This document shows, in pieces, positions 1 to 11,147 of a stretch of 64,000 bases of DNA (positions within the stretch are counted from its first letter, which is position 1; each line of letters begins with the position of its first letter). Origin of the DNA: Chromobotia macracanthus (Eukaryota; Chordata; Actinopteri; Cypriniformes; Botiidae); the NCBI GenBank assembly GCA_036877525.1, contig JAZGTH010000067.1:6204501-6268500 (forward strand), in the 5' to 3' direction. The notes beneath the pieces were generated by a model. That model was not told the origin of the DNA. It saw only the letters and a list, made by a program, of their open reading frames with translations, and did not search any database. Position numbers and translations under genes: made by a program.

Positions 1-189
1 GTAGCTCAAAGTTTAGAACTCTTTATTGAAGAACTGCCTAAAATGTCTATGAAGAAAATGGAAGAAAAATACTGGAGTCCAGGCAGCTGTGTGGTCACAT
101 TACTGCTGAGCCCCACAGCTTCTCTTGGCCTAGGAAAATTAAAGGCAGGGTAGGCGACACAAGTTATACTGGTTGGAAGTCTCTGAAGT

Positions 190-335
190 GGTGAAGTGGT
201 ATAAATATATATATTTTTATATATCTTCTGTGGAAGGCACAGGACCATAAAATGTTTATCCAATTATTGCATTTGGTCTGAAAGTAAAGATAGGATAGGA
301 TATCTGCTTGCCTGTCAAACTATGCATATGCATCA
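190..335. repeat. Dispersed repeat, copy 1 of 2 in window
   Basis: This stretch in a wdr59 intron closely matches 28262-28395 on the same strand. Shared blocks include ATCTTCTGTGGAAGGCACAG, GGACCATAAAATGTTT and TTGCCTGTCAAACTAT, separated by scattered substitutions. No terminal repeats or coding capacity were found, so the class is unknown. It is listed as a repeat only because the two copies can be aligned by eye. Confidence 0.7.
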
Positions 336-508
336 TGTTAACGTGTATTGAGTAGGTGTGGCTTTGGAAAGTACTCTGAAGGGAGGATGGGATCTTATGC
401 TTTCAAAGACAGCTTGCTATTGCTAGCCTCTCTGAAATTGCCTACCCTACCTTTAATGCCTGTGGTCTCATTTGGGTAGAAACGTCAGTTCTTTATAACC
501 AGTCTTAC

Positions 509-3500
509 TCGTTCTTTGTAGTAGAAGGATGAGATGGAGACTTGATCTTTGTCTGTGCGTGTGGGGCTCCCGCTGTACAACCTCAGTGTGGCCTGAGACT
601 CTGTTCGCATTTTCATAGGTGTCATCAAGCCACTGTGATATGCAGAGAGAGCCGACAGCGACCTGCATGCACACACACATCTTATAATACATGCCCAATT
701 GTCCTTTTAGTATAGATTACTATAATGATATTACATATTTTATAATTAAGGGGGCCATTATTATGAGAAATTTGTTCCTGATCTTTTGATTACAAAGTTA
801 ATGTGTTACAAAAACACACTGTAAATTCAAATCATTTTAAAGTAAAAAACACAATCCTAAAGGTGCAGTAAGCCAGCACTGTGTAAATAAGAAAAAAATA
901 GGTGGATCGGCCCATCACCACAACCCCATAACACTGTCTTAACCAATCAGCAATGCAGGGCGTATACACCAGCTGTTAGTTGTTCACTATTGCAGGGTGG
1001 AGCAATAAAAGGGGGGGTGTGTTTGTTTAAGTGTCGATTTCAAATATCAACAGCGTTTCTCAGAAATGGCTTACTGCACCTTAATTCTAAAGGGCCAGAG
1101 TGGGTTGAAAAATTAATACGAAAGTTTAAACCACTGATTCATAAGTGGATCTGATGGAGTAAAATTAAACAATAAAACAATCTGACTTGTAGACAGGGAG
1201 TTCACCTGGGAGTGGGTTCAGTTGGAGGAACAGTGCGGTGCATTGTTATGGGCCGAGTGAAATAAACCAAGGAACCTAATGGGCAGAAACATCAACAAAT
1301 AAACATCAGATCCACTGACATTAAAGCATGCATATGAGAAGAAATACAATCATGACACTGGATATTATCCCAGTGGACCTGTCCCACAGAAGCGAGCCCC
1401 TGAGGTGCGAGGAAAGGGTATGTTGGCATCCTGGTACGAGCCGTATGTGTTGGTCACTCGAGGAAAAGCAGGAAGGGTGGGTGTTACGGGGTTGGTAAGC
1501 ACATAGGGGTTTGTACCATCCTCCTGGGCATCCCATTAAAGACAGAAAACAGACAGTGGCTGAGAATTCATCACCGTGATAATGGTGGTCTAATGATGAA
1601 GGTTAAAGATCACTCACCATATCTGATTCTAAACAAGACACCAGCTGTCTGACACATGGCTCCAAGCAGTTCTGGTTTCTCTTCACCTTCTGAAGTGATG
1701 TATCAGTCAAGATCTACCAAAAAGACCAGTAGACTGTATTTTTCACAATGTTGTCTAGATTTTATTGATGAAGCACTATGTTATGGTTTCTACCTTCTGT
1801 ATCTTGGTCTTCATAGAAGACGAGATGTTTGTGGGAGGGACAAACTGAAAAGATGGGGCTGCATTGTTGGGATACTGGGCAGGAAATTTCACAACGAGAC
1901 GTACCAGGTTGGCTCCACAGTCAGCCGACACGAAGCAGCTGCGGTTAACTGCATCCATCTGTTTAAACAACGGCAATGGATTCTGGGTATGAGTAATCTA
2001 AAGTGTCACTCTGGGTGTTTCATTAACCAATAGCATTGTGAGAATGCATTCCATTTATTGTAATTCTGCAAAATTGTTTAAAAAGTTTTCAAGTATTTCA
2101 ATGGTATTATTGCAAATTCCTTGTGCATATTATACTCCAGTTCTATAAAGTTTTTTTAAAGGCCATTTCCATGTAAGATGGGATGGCATATCTTGTTTAA
2201 TATGATACCTATCATCTGTCATATTAACTGACAAAATTTTGCACAGTCTCAAAAAACATATATACCATTTTAGCAGGCTGTCTGAACACATTATCTTTTC
2301 ATAAACCACTGAGATTGGTATGAGCCTTGATTTTTGATTTATGATTTTTGAATGAAATTAAATACCAATATAATTTGCAATATTTTATATGTGTTCTATA
2401 TATTTCACAGTTTTTCTTTCCCTTATATGTAAAGCTGCTTTGCAACAATGCAACATTGTAAAAAAGCACCATATAAATAAATCTGAACTGAAATTGAATT
2501 GAAGAAGATATTCCAAACAGCAGACAGTTTGTGATTAAACAGTTGCTACTTTCTGTGCTGGCATCAGGTTGTCAACAAACACAAGCGACTGACCTCCACA
2601 TTAACATTGCGAATCTGCAGGTTGACCAGAGAAAATTCCTGTTGCAGAGTCTGGGGCAAACCTGAAACATCATTCTTCCCACCCGATGTTAGGTCAGATC
2701 CCAGGCCTTCAAACTGATCTGTGAATCAGCAACATTAAAGTACATTTTCAAAGATGAATCAAACCAAACAAGGAAAAAATTCATTTTAGGATGCATCTAA
2801 TTATGAAAGAACTATAATTAAACTGCATCAAACATATACACCCCTAGCGTGGAATACACAGAGATGTCCAGTGTTCACCTTGCAAGTTCTCTGCTCTCAG
2901 TCCAGGACTGAGTGGAGGTTCAGAATCGTGGGATCTCAGCGTCTTCTCTGCATCTGCAGTGAGAGTCAAGCCTCCAATCAAGTCATCCACAATGTCGTTG
3001 GCACAGCACAGCTGCAGATCAACACAGACAGGATTATCTTACACATATAGATAGCTGTTGTTAAGAGGTTGGGTTCATTCAGTTTATAAATCATGAGCAG
3101 CACCTTTTGGAGTTGAGGATCTACTCTCCATATCCTCAGGGTCTGATCTCTGGACCATGTGACCAGCTGGCAGTCTTTGGAGCCTAAAATGCAAACAGAG
3201 AGTCTAAGATGGTGGATCTCAACCTTTTTGATTTCAAGGCCCCCCTACTGTCCACAACAATTTCTCCACTCACAATTCCCACCCAATAAAATATTCTACA
3301 GCTTGGCATGACAAGAAAGATGTTTGTTTGTTATAAAAATAACAAAAAACAAAGATATATCTTGATTTGTAATTGTTTTAGTTTATTTTAATGCTTGTTT
3401 TGTCTAACTATTTTAAGTCCCCTATTGGGGAAATTCTCTGCTCTGTGACAAGGACTGACACCATCTCTCTCACCTTCTTTCTGCGGTCTCCACTGAAACT

Positions 3501-6500
3501 CAAGAACGACATCATCATGTCCCACAAAGGCATGAACGGGGCTGTTGAGCTCCAGCGTGCTCCACAGAAGAAGACTGTTCTCTCTCCGCAGCTGAGGAAC
3601 CATCACTGTAACCAGGCCGTTGGAGAAGGGCTGAACGGAGGAGAGGAACAGGATACAGTACATACTTTATAACAGTCAGATTTATGTGTCAGCTTTACTA
3701 GGAAATGAATGTTATGAATTAACCATACCGCGTATCTGGCCTTCCACACTGGCACCTGACACGACAGGATATCAAGGTATTTCCGTGGTTGCCTGTAATC
3801 CCAAAACTTTTACAGAATACAGGAACAGAATCAGGTATATGTCACTGCATCACATTTTTACCACATGGTTATGGACAAATAATGAGAATTGTAATCACCC
3901 GAACAGAGTTGTCTTGACTAGAGGTGGCCAGAATATACTCATTATCAGGGTGCCAGTCCAAACCGTGGATTTTTGACAGGTGGGCTGCTACATACTCCAC
4001 AGCAGTGTTGGGTTTCTGAAAGATAGCACAATCAGTCAAAAACAATATTTTGCAGAAGTCTCTTTATTGGCTTTTACAGTAGGTTGCACTTTGAAGGACT
4101 ATGTTTGTTTCCAACCTATTTGTTGCTCAAACAGCAAGTGTATACGTGACATACGTATATATCTGGTGTTACATTACACAGAATGTACACTATACAGACA
4201 GACACACAGACTAATGTAACACAATTGGTCGAATCATCACCCGCTTGTCCCAGATTCTGACATCACCATCATGACTGGAGGCCAAACAATAATGATTCCG
4301 TTTGTTCCATTTGACCTGAGAAGCTCCGGCTAGTACATGCAAGAAGAAAAATGAGAAACAATAGAAAAACAAACAGACAGAGTATTTACTGTAAGTAGGG
4401 CCTAGTCAAAAATCATGGCATCTTTCACTCACCCACGGCAGACAACGCCACGGTCGGTTTCCGTGTGTCCCTGGACATGAACAGAGAATGGTATTATATT
4501 TACAATAATATTTAAAATAAATACTGTAAAATATTTACATTTGTATTTCTGTAGCTCAGCTGGTAGAGCAGCACAAAAGGTTGCATGTTTGATTCCCAGG
4601 AAACACTGATCAAATGTATAGCTTGAATGCACTGTAAGTCGCTTTGGATAAAAGCGTCTGCCACATGCAAAAAGTAAAATATAGCACGTTCCACACGCTG
4701 CACTTTTAACTCTTTATCATGCACTCTTTTACTGTCCTTACCTTGTGTCCCATATATAGATGTAGGTGTCTACAGAACTTGTGACAAGCAATTCTGGTTC
4801 ATACCAGGACCAGTCCAAGTCACTGTAATGCCAGCAAAACACCACCAAAATCAAACACTTATAAACCAGCTCTGCAACTATGTTTACAGTAAAACATTGT
4901 CCTACATTATATTGACATTCTAAAGTCCACGTTTTTAACTATTAATCATATTCTAGTTCATACTCAGAAGTATGTTAAGATCACATGTGGTACCTTATAA
5001 CACGCGTGTGGCCCTGCAAAGATGTATGCGGCTCACCAGATCCATCACGCCAAACGTACAGGTCAACACGTTGGTTACTCTATATAAAGAATAAACTTAC
5101 AGTAACAATAGAGAAAATTCACCACAATATACAAACCATAATCCAATAACCTATATGTAACTTTACAGCAAATTTATGTAAATGAATAAGAATTATGGTT
5201 TTACACTGTAATAAATCAATTGATATTCTTTATATTTTCTTAACGCACAGATGCAGCAAATAAATGGGCCTCTGTTTTGTGCGGATTCCACTGGACCGTC
5301 CCAACGTCCCATTTGCTCTGGCGGCTGATTTTGCGTGGCGCTTCAGACGGCGTCTCCAGATTTACAACATACAAGAATCGCCTCCTATTCACAATATTCA
5401 CATAAAAATAAAGTGTAAATAAAGTGTGGCACAATGCTGCAAGCAGAAAGACAGGCAGTACAGAGGAAGTATTTGAAAGCATAAGAACAAATAACCACAA
5501 CAGTAAAATCAGATATGAAATAGGGTCTAATATTACTCAATAACTGGCATGTGATTATACGGGTGTGCTTATATTAACACAGATGTGCTGGAATGTTCAG
5601 TACACACCCAGAGAGAACAGCATACAGGCCAAGACAGTCCACTGACATAGCAGTAGCCTAAAAAGACAAAGTTCTGCCGTGAAACAACATCATCTAAAAC
5701 AATAAACAGAAATACATACACATTTTCTAATTCTCTCATTTCCTTCCACATTAATTGTATATATTGTCATTGAAGTGTTGCTTTTGAAAACATAATACAA
5801 AATCAACGTAGATGGAAATTCAGTTATATTACAGACAGTGGCCACAAACATTATTTGTCTGAATACATGTCTGAATGTCATTCCATTAGGTAGAAAAAAA
5901 CATGAAAAACAAGCGCATCAACGTCAACCTAACAAGCATTCACTAACCCAGCAGGAAATGACTTTTAACAACCGTACACCAAAGATCTTTCGGTGAATGT
6001 TTCAGTGAAATTGTTCACCTCAAGTTCACACCGGTGTCCAAGCAGAGTAACAACAAGTGTACTTTATCACTGTATGAAAATAATCTACTTTTGTATACCG
6101 TTTGTATATAGTTTTTCTGTACAGCATACTTTAAATAAATAGAGGTAAACCAGATAATCGAGATCTATAAAACTATAAAGCTTCTATATGGAAATTTTGC
6201 GTGGCAATCATATTTATAATCATAAAACACTGCAATTACTGCAAAGTCCTAATAATTAATATGAAACCTCCTAGATACCGTGTAAGAAGCTTCCAAAACC
6301 TTTCTGTCACTTGTTTTATTTTTTATGATGACAGTGATGGTAACTAATACCAAGTGACCACAACTGTGCTGTAATTGCAGTACCTGTACCTACCGTAGTT
6401 ATTTGTGTAAAGGCATTACATATGAATAAACAAAGAAAGTCATTCCATCTTAAGTTTCAAGGCAGTTAGTCACTATTGACAAGACAATGTTGCAGGTTTT

Positions 6501-6627
6501 TTTGCTATAATGGGGATCAAATACTGCAACTGTATGCATATAATGCGTGTGTGCAGGTGTGATAACTGCATACCTGTGCATCTCTAAACTCCACCACCAC
6601 ATTCTCGCTGCTCCAGCGCGCCGCCAT
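509..6627 (-). CDS. wdr59: WDR59, GATOR2 complex subunit (5' part, 18 exons, C-terminal end outside window)
   Basis: WDR59 is a WD-repeat/RWD/zinc-binding subunit of GATOR2, the lysosome-associated complex that relieves GATOR1 inhibition of mTORC1 in response to amino acids. Coding exons, 5' to 3': 6574-6627, 5608-5657, 5249-5384, 4994-5079, 4742-4822, 4433-4470, 4241-4329, 3899-4015, 3729-3806, 3474-3630, 3104-3183, 2879-3011, 2594-2718, 1794-1958, 1618-1713, 1379-1523, 1206-1275, 509-662. They sum to 1854 nt (618 codons) with every junction in phase and GT-AG borders, so this part has no frame break. The start reads MAARWSSENVVVEFRDAQ, nearly identical to the human start. A WD40 propeller fills roughly the first 330 residues (motifs such as SSVDTYIYIW and SSHDGDVRIWDKR). 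An RWD domain follows near residues 390-480 (KFPAQYPNNAAPSFQF). The last exon here ends SISSFYYKER; about one third of the protein, including the C-terminal zinc-binding part, lies left of base 1. It shares a promoter with nob1. Confidence 0.96.
2405..2512 (+). repeat. Retroelement 3' tail in wdr59 intron
   Basis: The segment contains GTAAAGCTGCTTTGCAACAA followed by an AAATAAATCTGAACTGAAATTGAATTG-like end. This resembles the common fish non-LTR retroelement 3' tail that reads 'GTAAAGCTGCTTTG...TATAAATAAA...TGAATTGAATTGA'. Only the tail is present; no ORF was found. Family assignment rests on recollection of such tails in fish genomes. Confidence 0.5.
4546..4675 (+). repeat. tRNA-derived SINE with L2-type tail
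   Basis: The 5' end is tRNA-like, with a box A-like CTGTAGCTCAGCTGGTAGAG and a box B-like GTTTGATTCCC. The body reads ATGTATAGCTTGAATGCACT and the tail GTAAGTCGCTTTGGATAAAA followed by GCGTCTGCCACATGCAAA. It lies in a wdr59 intron on the strand opposite to the gene. It is one of about eight relatives in this window. Confidence 0.85.
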
Positions 6628-6738
6628 CTTTCTACCTTGCCAGAACGTCAACAAATGACGTCATTCTCACCAGGTTTCAGCGTCTTCTCGCGAGATCTTC
6701 ACCGACGCGAATTGGCCGCCGCGCTGCCTGAGATCAAG
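6628..6738. promoter_or_regulatory. Bidirectional promoter between wdr59 and nob1
   Basis: Only 111 bp separate the divergent start codons, so both transcripts must start within or next to this GC-rich stretch. A perfect palindrome TCTCGCGAGA sits at 6686-6695; this is the CGCG element bound by BANP and reported for other CpG-island factors. Both start codons lie inside the YY1-type consensus AAGATGGCGGC, once on each strand (NOB1 around 6735-6745, WDR59 around 6621-6631). No TATA box was seen. Motif positions are observed; factor binding is inferred. Confidence 0.8.
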
Positions 6739-9700
6739 ATGGCGGCCGCCATGGTGGAACATGTCGTCGCTGATGCCGGCGCTTTTCTCAAAAGGGCTCC
6801 TCTACACGTGAGTTTATGTGAATGACTTTTGTGTGTTATGTGGCGAGTTTAAAATTGCTGCCCAGATATATGATTAGGATGAAATACTGTTTTGGCACAT
6901 GTGAAATAACTTCATGGAGTATCAGCTCGTAATTTGATATAACGAAATATAATATAATTGTAGTCATATAGATGTGACTTAAGGACATAAGTCTTGGTTA
7001 CACCAAACAATAACGTTAACGTTAAGAAAACGTGATAACATGTTATCATGAGAAACGTGATCTCATGATAACATGAGATTGACAGCTAATATAGCAATTA
7101 AACAGAGTTGCATAATGTTTTATCATGTAATTTATTTATTTGCATTTAAGTATACTTATTGGCACACATTGCGCATACGAAAACTTGCATTTAATCTGTT
7201 ATTACGTGTTTGTGTTTTGTCCTGTTTTTAGGAAATTGGAAAAAACATCTATACCTTGAAAGATGTTGTTGAAGAAATTCGGGACAAACCAACTAAAAAG
7301 AGCTTGGCTTTTCTGCCGTACAAACTCAATTTTAAAGATCCTTTCCCAGAGTACATACGACTCGGTAAAAACAACTACTGCTATTAATAAATAATAAATC
7401 TCATATGTCTTTTTGAATGCTGAAAGTGTGTTATTGGTGGATTGTGGTATATCTTAACATTACTGTGCTTAAAATTACAGTTACAGAATTTGCTAAAAAG
7501 ACAGGAGATTACCCCAGTCTGTCAGCCACAGACATCAAAGTCTTGGCTCTGACCTACCAACTGGAAACTGAGAATGTAGGAAATGACCATTTGAAGAAAG
7601 AGCCTGAGAAAAAGGTATTGATTATGTTTGAATAATTAAACATAGATGATTAATTTTTAAAATAGACTGCTGTCGTTGTTGAGACAGTTTTCCATTTGGA
7701 TTTCAGGTTCAAATACGCACCACACAAAGACATCCAGAGACTCCTGTTGATATTGCTGGATTCCATTTTCCATCAAAAGTAGGACACAAACCTCCAAATT
7801 ATGTTTGAATGACATTATAGGAATGTTCAGCGTTTAAAATACGTTTATTATTTAAATCAGTGCTTCGTTGATGTGATGTGTTAATTATCACAAAAAAGTA
7901 AACATTTATGGCAAGTAGATACATTGTAGTGAATACATAGGTCTGCTTAAAATAGTGGATGTTTCAGCTTTGTCTGATTTATCTGATTCCCAAAAAGTCC
8001 TCAGGTAAACTAGGTGCTGTTATGGAAAACTCACCTGTAGCTGAGCAACAACACACAGATAGTTCAGAATTCAACAGCTTTCAGTTCTGGAGGAATCCTC
8101 TGCCCAGCATTGAAACTGACCTGCTTGAGCTACTGGTGAGAATAAACTCTGATCAGTTTTTAACAGCTTCATACAGTCACTTCATACAAAATGAGGTTGT
8201 ATTGCTAACTGCTTTTCCTTTCACTCTTTTTCTGTAGGCAGCAGATACAGTCACGGTGAAAGAGAGTTTTGGAGATGTCACAGAGAAACTGCATTCCGTT
8301 GATCTCTCAGCTGACAGTCATGTGACTGGATCTGAAGATCATGACGGCTCTGATGGAGAAGAACATGAGGAAGATGGAGAACAAAGCAATGAGGAGGAGG
8401 AGGAGGAGGAGGAGGAGGAGGAAGGATGATGGTGGGGGTTGGATAACTCCCAGCAACATAAAACAGGTCCAGATGGAGTGCAGTAACTGGGGACCCTTAG
8501 CAGATGTTAAAGTGGGCTGTGTGACCACTGATTTTGCCATGCAGGTACTTGTCATTGATTAGCAGAAGCACTGTACAAAATATATTATAGGATCATTATA
8601 TCTCCCAAACCACACAGCTTTGCTTACAAAGATTATGAGAGCAGTACGTTGTTTTAACATTAAATCAATATACACTGATCCTGTGTGTTAAGATAAGGTA
8701 CATTGGGATAAGTACATTGGGTCCATTTTAATTAATTTTATGTTAACTTTTTAGGATTGTCGTAGTTTTTATTGGCCATTTATTAGCCTATAATTTGTCT
8801 ATAATTTGTGACAGCCTAACAGATTAAAACCCTACTCCTCTGTTCCTGGCAGAATGTTTTGATTCAGATTGGACTACATGTGCTGTCAGTGAACGGGATG
8901 CTAATAAAACACACCAGGAGCTACATTCTGCGCTGTCACGCCTGCTTTAAGTGAGTACCAAATTAAGCCTAGAAAATTGCTCGGTACAATACGTGTTTCT
9001 ATGTAAAATAATGTGGTAAAGCCACAAATTAATTAAAATAAATGGTATTGTGAATGCAATAATTTGTGTAACATGCGTACTTAGTATGCATACATACAAT
9101 GTTTCCTTTTTTGTTGTTCCTGCTTTTTAAGAACAACGACAAACATGAACAAGTCTTTCTGTCCACACTGTGGGAACCAGACGTTAAAGAAGGTTGCCGT
9201 CACCATTCATGAAGATGGTTCCATGCAGATGCACTTCTCCAGGAACCCTAAAGTGCTGAATCCAAAAGGAAAGAGGGTAAGTGAAAGAGACATTTCGGTC
9301 ATTACATTATTTCTGTTCCAAAACCTGCTGATTGGCTTAGAAGTGACTGCTTAAGTGATGCGGCCTTAGAACAAAATGAGGAATGAGGGACAGCATAATG
9401 AAGTTATCTAGTCTTTGAATAAGCCTTCATATCAAGGGAGCATTAATGATCCCTTTGTAGGCAGCTCACAACGTTTTAGAACATAGAAATTATAACAGAA
9501 AATATGTTTTTGAGATAAATATTTTCTCAGTTGAGAACTGTTTATTTGGTTAATTTTGCATTAACAAGATATCAGATCAGTATTGTCATAATTTAAAAAC
9601 TGGGATGATTTAAAAAAAGGTTTTTAAAAATTTAAAAACCTGTTTCTCCTCTCTTTTTCTGCAGTACTCTCTTCCTCTGCCACAAGGAGGAAAACATACA

Positions 9701-9931
9701 TGTAACCCTCACCTGGTGGAAGACCAGCGTTTTCCGCAGCAGAGGTTGTCTAAGAAAGCACGCCAGAAGACTGATGTGTTTAATCCGGACTACCTAGCTG
9801 GCAGCTCTCCGTTCTCTGAGCACGACGTCTACAGCAGGTCGGCCAGCTTACAACTGCGTGATGCTCAGATTGGAGGAGGCAGACGACGGGCCAATCCTAA
9901 TGCAGCCCGCAAAAAATTTGTTAAAAAGTAA
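6739..9931 (+). CDS. nob1: NOB1 endonuclease for 18S rRNA 3'-end maturation, with one-base frameshift in exon 6
   Basis: NOB1 is the PIN-domain endonuclease that cuts 20S/18S-E pre-rRNA at site D in late cytoplasmic pre-40S particles. Exons: 6739-6807, 7232-7364, 7481-7614, 7707-7778, 7998-8135, 8238-8544, 8853-8950, 9132-9276, 9665-9931. The start MAAAMVEHVVADAGAFL carries the first catalytic Asp (VVADAGAFL); TGDYPSLSATDIKVLAL is the second PIN motif. An acidic linker is followed by DDGGGWITPSNIKQV and TTDFAMQ, then a zinc ribbon with pairs CHAC and CPHC, and a basic C-terminus ending ARKKFVKK. Exon 6 is 307 nt where 306 is required: one extra base at the end of a GAG run (about 8420-8426) brings TGA at 8427-8429 into frame after 245 residues. 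Without that base the protein would be 453 residues. A later in-frame ATG at 6751 better matches the mammalian N-terminus. AATAAA lies near 10119. Confidence 0.93.
8394..8425 (+). repeat. GAG trinucleotide run inside nob1 exon 6
   Basis: About ten GAG units encode a poly-Glu stretch in the variable acidic linker of NOB1. Such runs are length-polymorphic and error-prone to assemble. The reading frame is lost at the end of this run (see nob1). Confidence 0.9.
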
Positions 9932-10116
9932 TAGTTTTACTATTTGTTAAATAGTAAAAAGTGTTCTCACAGTACTTGTAGAATCATTGTGTAAAACCCG
10001 TTCTAGACCCTAGACGATTCAAGCATCATTTGGATTCTTTATTAAAATGTTGTACAGTCATTTCCCCTCAAGCTTTTTGTTATGTGCTTAACTTTAAGCT
10101 TAAGCAATAATAATAT

Positions 10117-10124
10117 TTAATAAA
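10117..10124 (+). terminator. Poly(A) signal of nob1
   Basis: AATAAA about 190 bp after the nob1 stop codon, with no better hexamer closer. The downstream gene cog8 converges on it, so this marks the nob1 side of the tail-to-tail spacer. Confidence 0.6.
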
Positions 10125-10287
10125 ATATTTTCCTCTGTGTAAGACAATTTTTTTCTGTATTTTGCCCACATACTATTGGTATGTGATGAATTTTTGATAT
10201 GCAAACCGTGTAATATTTTTGTGGTAAATAATACTTCTGACATGCAATTTGCCTTTAAAGTAGTGATCTATATCGAAACTTATTTAT

Positions 10288-10445
10288 TGCAGTTGTGACC
10301 TACTGGTTAGAGAGTCAGACTTGTAACCAGAAGGTTACAGGTTTGATTCCCAATGCTGGCAGCTAACAGCTGAGGTGCCCTTGAGCAAGGCACCTTACCC
10401 CAATTCCTCTCCGGGCACTGCAGTGCAGCTAACTTCTCTTGGTGT
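10288..10445 (+). repeat. tRNA-derived SINE, second family
   Basis: The box A-like GGTTAGAGAGTCAGACTTGT and box B-like GGTTTGATTCC are followed by a body with GCCCTTGAGCAAGGCACCTT. It differs from the L2-tailed SINE family elsewhere in the window. It sits in the spacer between the convergent nob1 and cog8 3' ends. It is not a functional tRNA gene: the anticodon and acceptor arms cannot be closed. Confidence 0.75.
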
Positions 10446-11147
10446 GTGTACATTAACTGGAGGGTCATCATACTTGGCCAGCACACCACTTTACTTCGTA
10501 TCACAAGAATGGAAGTCTATTTACGGCCATTTCAATTAATGTTTATTTTGTTTTTCCCTCCACAAAACATTCTGGCAATAATGAGAAGAGCACAAAACAT
10601 ATTGCAATGCAAACAAAGAGTCAAATCAAAGGTACAGTAGCCCCAAATAAAGTGTCTAGAAAATTCCCACAAACAGAAATGTACAAATAACATTAAGAAA
10701 ATGACTTCTGCTTATGTAAAACAAAGGAGTAACCACAGGTTACTTGTAGTTCATCCCATTAACTGGGCATGGATGAATGTTTTAAACATGAACATTTAGC
10801 AAGAATGTGTAAAAAAAATTAGTTTTCATTTTTAAACAGACTATGGTCTTATGGTTTTCATATGTTTGAAATACATACTTTGCAATATTTGAATTGACAG
10901 ACATCATAAGTTGCCCACAGAAAACATGTACACGCCCCATGATTCAATACATTAACACAATTTAAATATGAACCATATTTAATTACATATATTACACTTT
11001 CACCTTTACCAAATGGCCACTGGCTAATAAGGAGGCAGGCCAAACCAAGTCCATGACTGAGTGTGTCTAGATGGTTATTTTATCAAAACTGCAGTGTTAA
11101 AATTCAGACAGTAGTGACAAAAACAACTTTAGAAACTGCCAATGTTT

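Noticed and set aside
1..508. Next wdr59 exon expected downstream of the SISSFYYKER exon
   Set aside because: No splice-bounded segment with the expected basic text was found in bases 1-508; the next exon is assumed to lie outside the window.
4546..4620. tRNA-like box A/box B sequences (also at 10290, 14335, 39542, 53582)
   Set aside because: They are heads of SINEs: no complete cloverleaf, and each is followed by the SINE body and tail.
8238..8544. Alternative splice acceptor in nob1 exon 6 to rescue the frame
   Set aside because: The nearby alternative acceptors (after GCAG or GCAGCAG) give TGA within a few codons; only the acceptor at 8236-8237 keeps the acidic frame, so the extra base remains.
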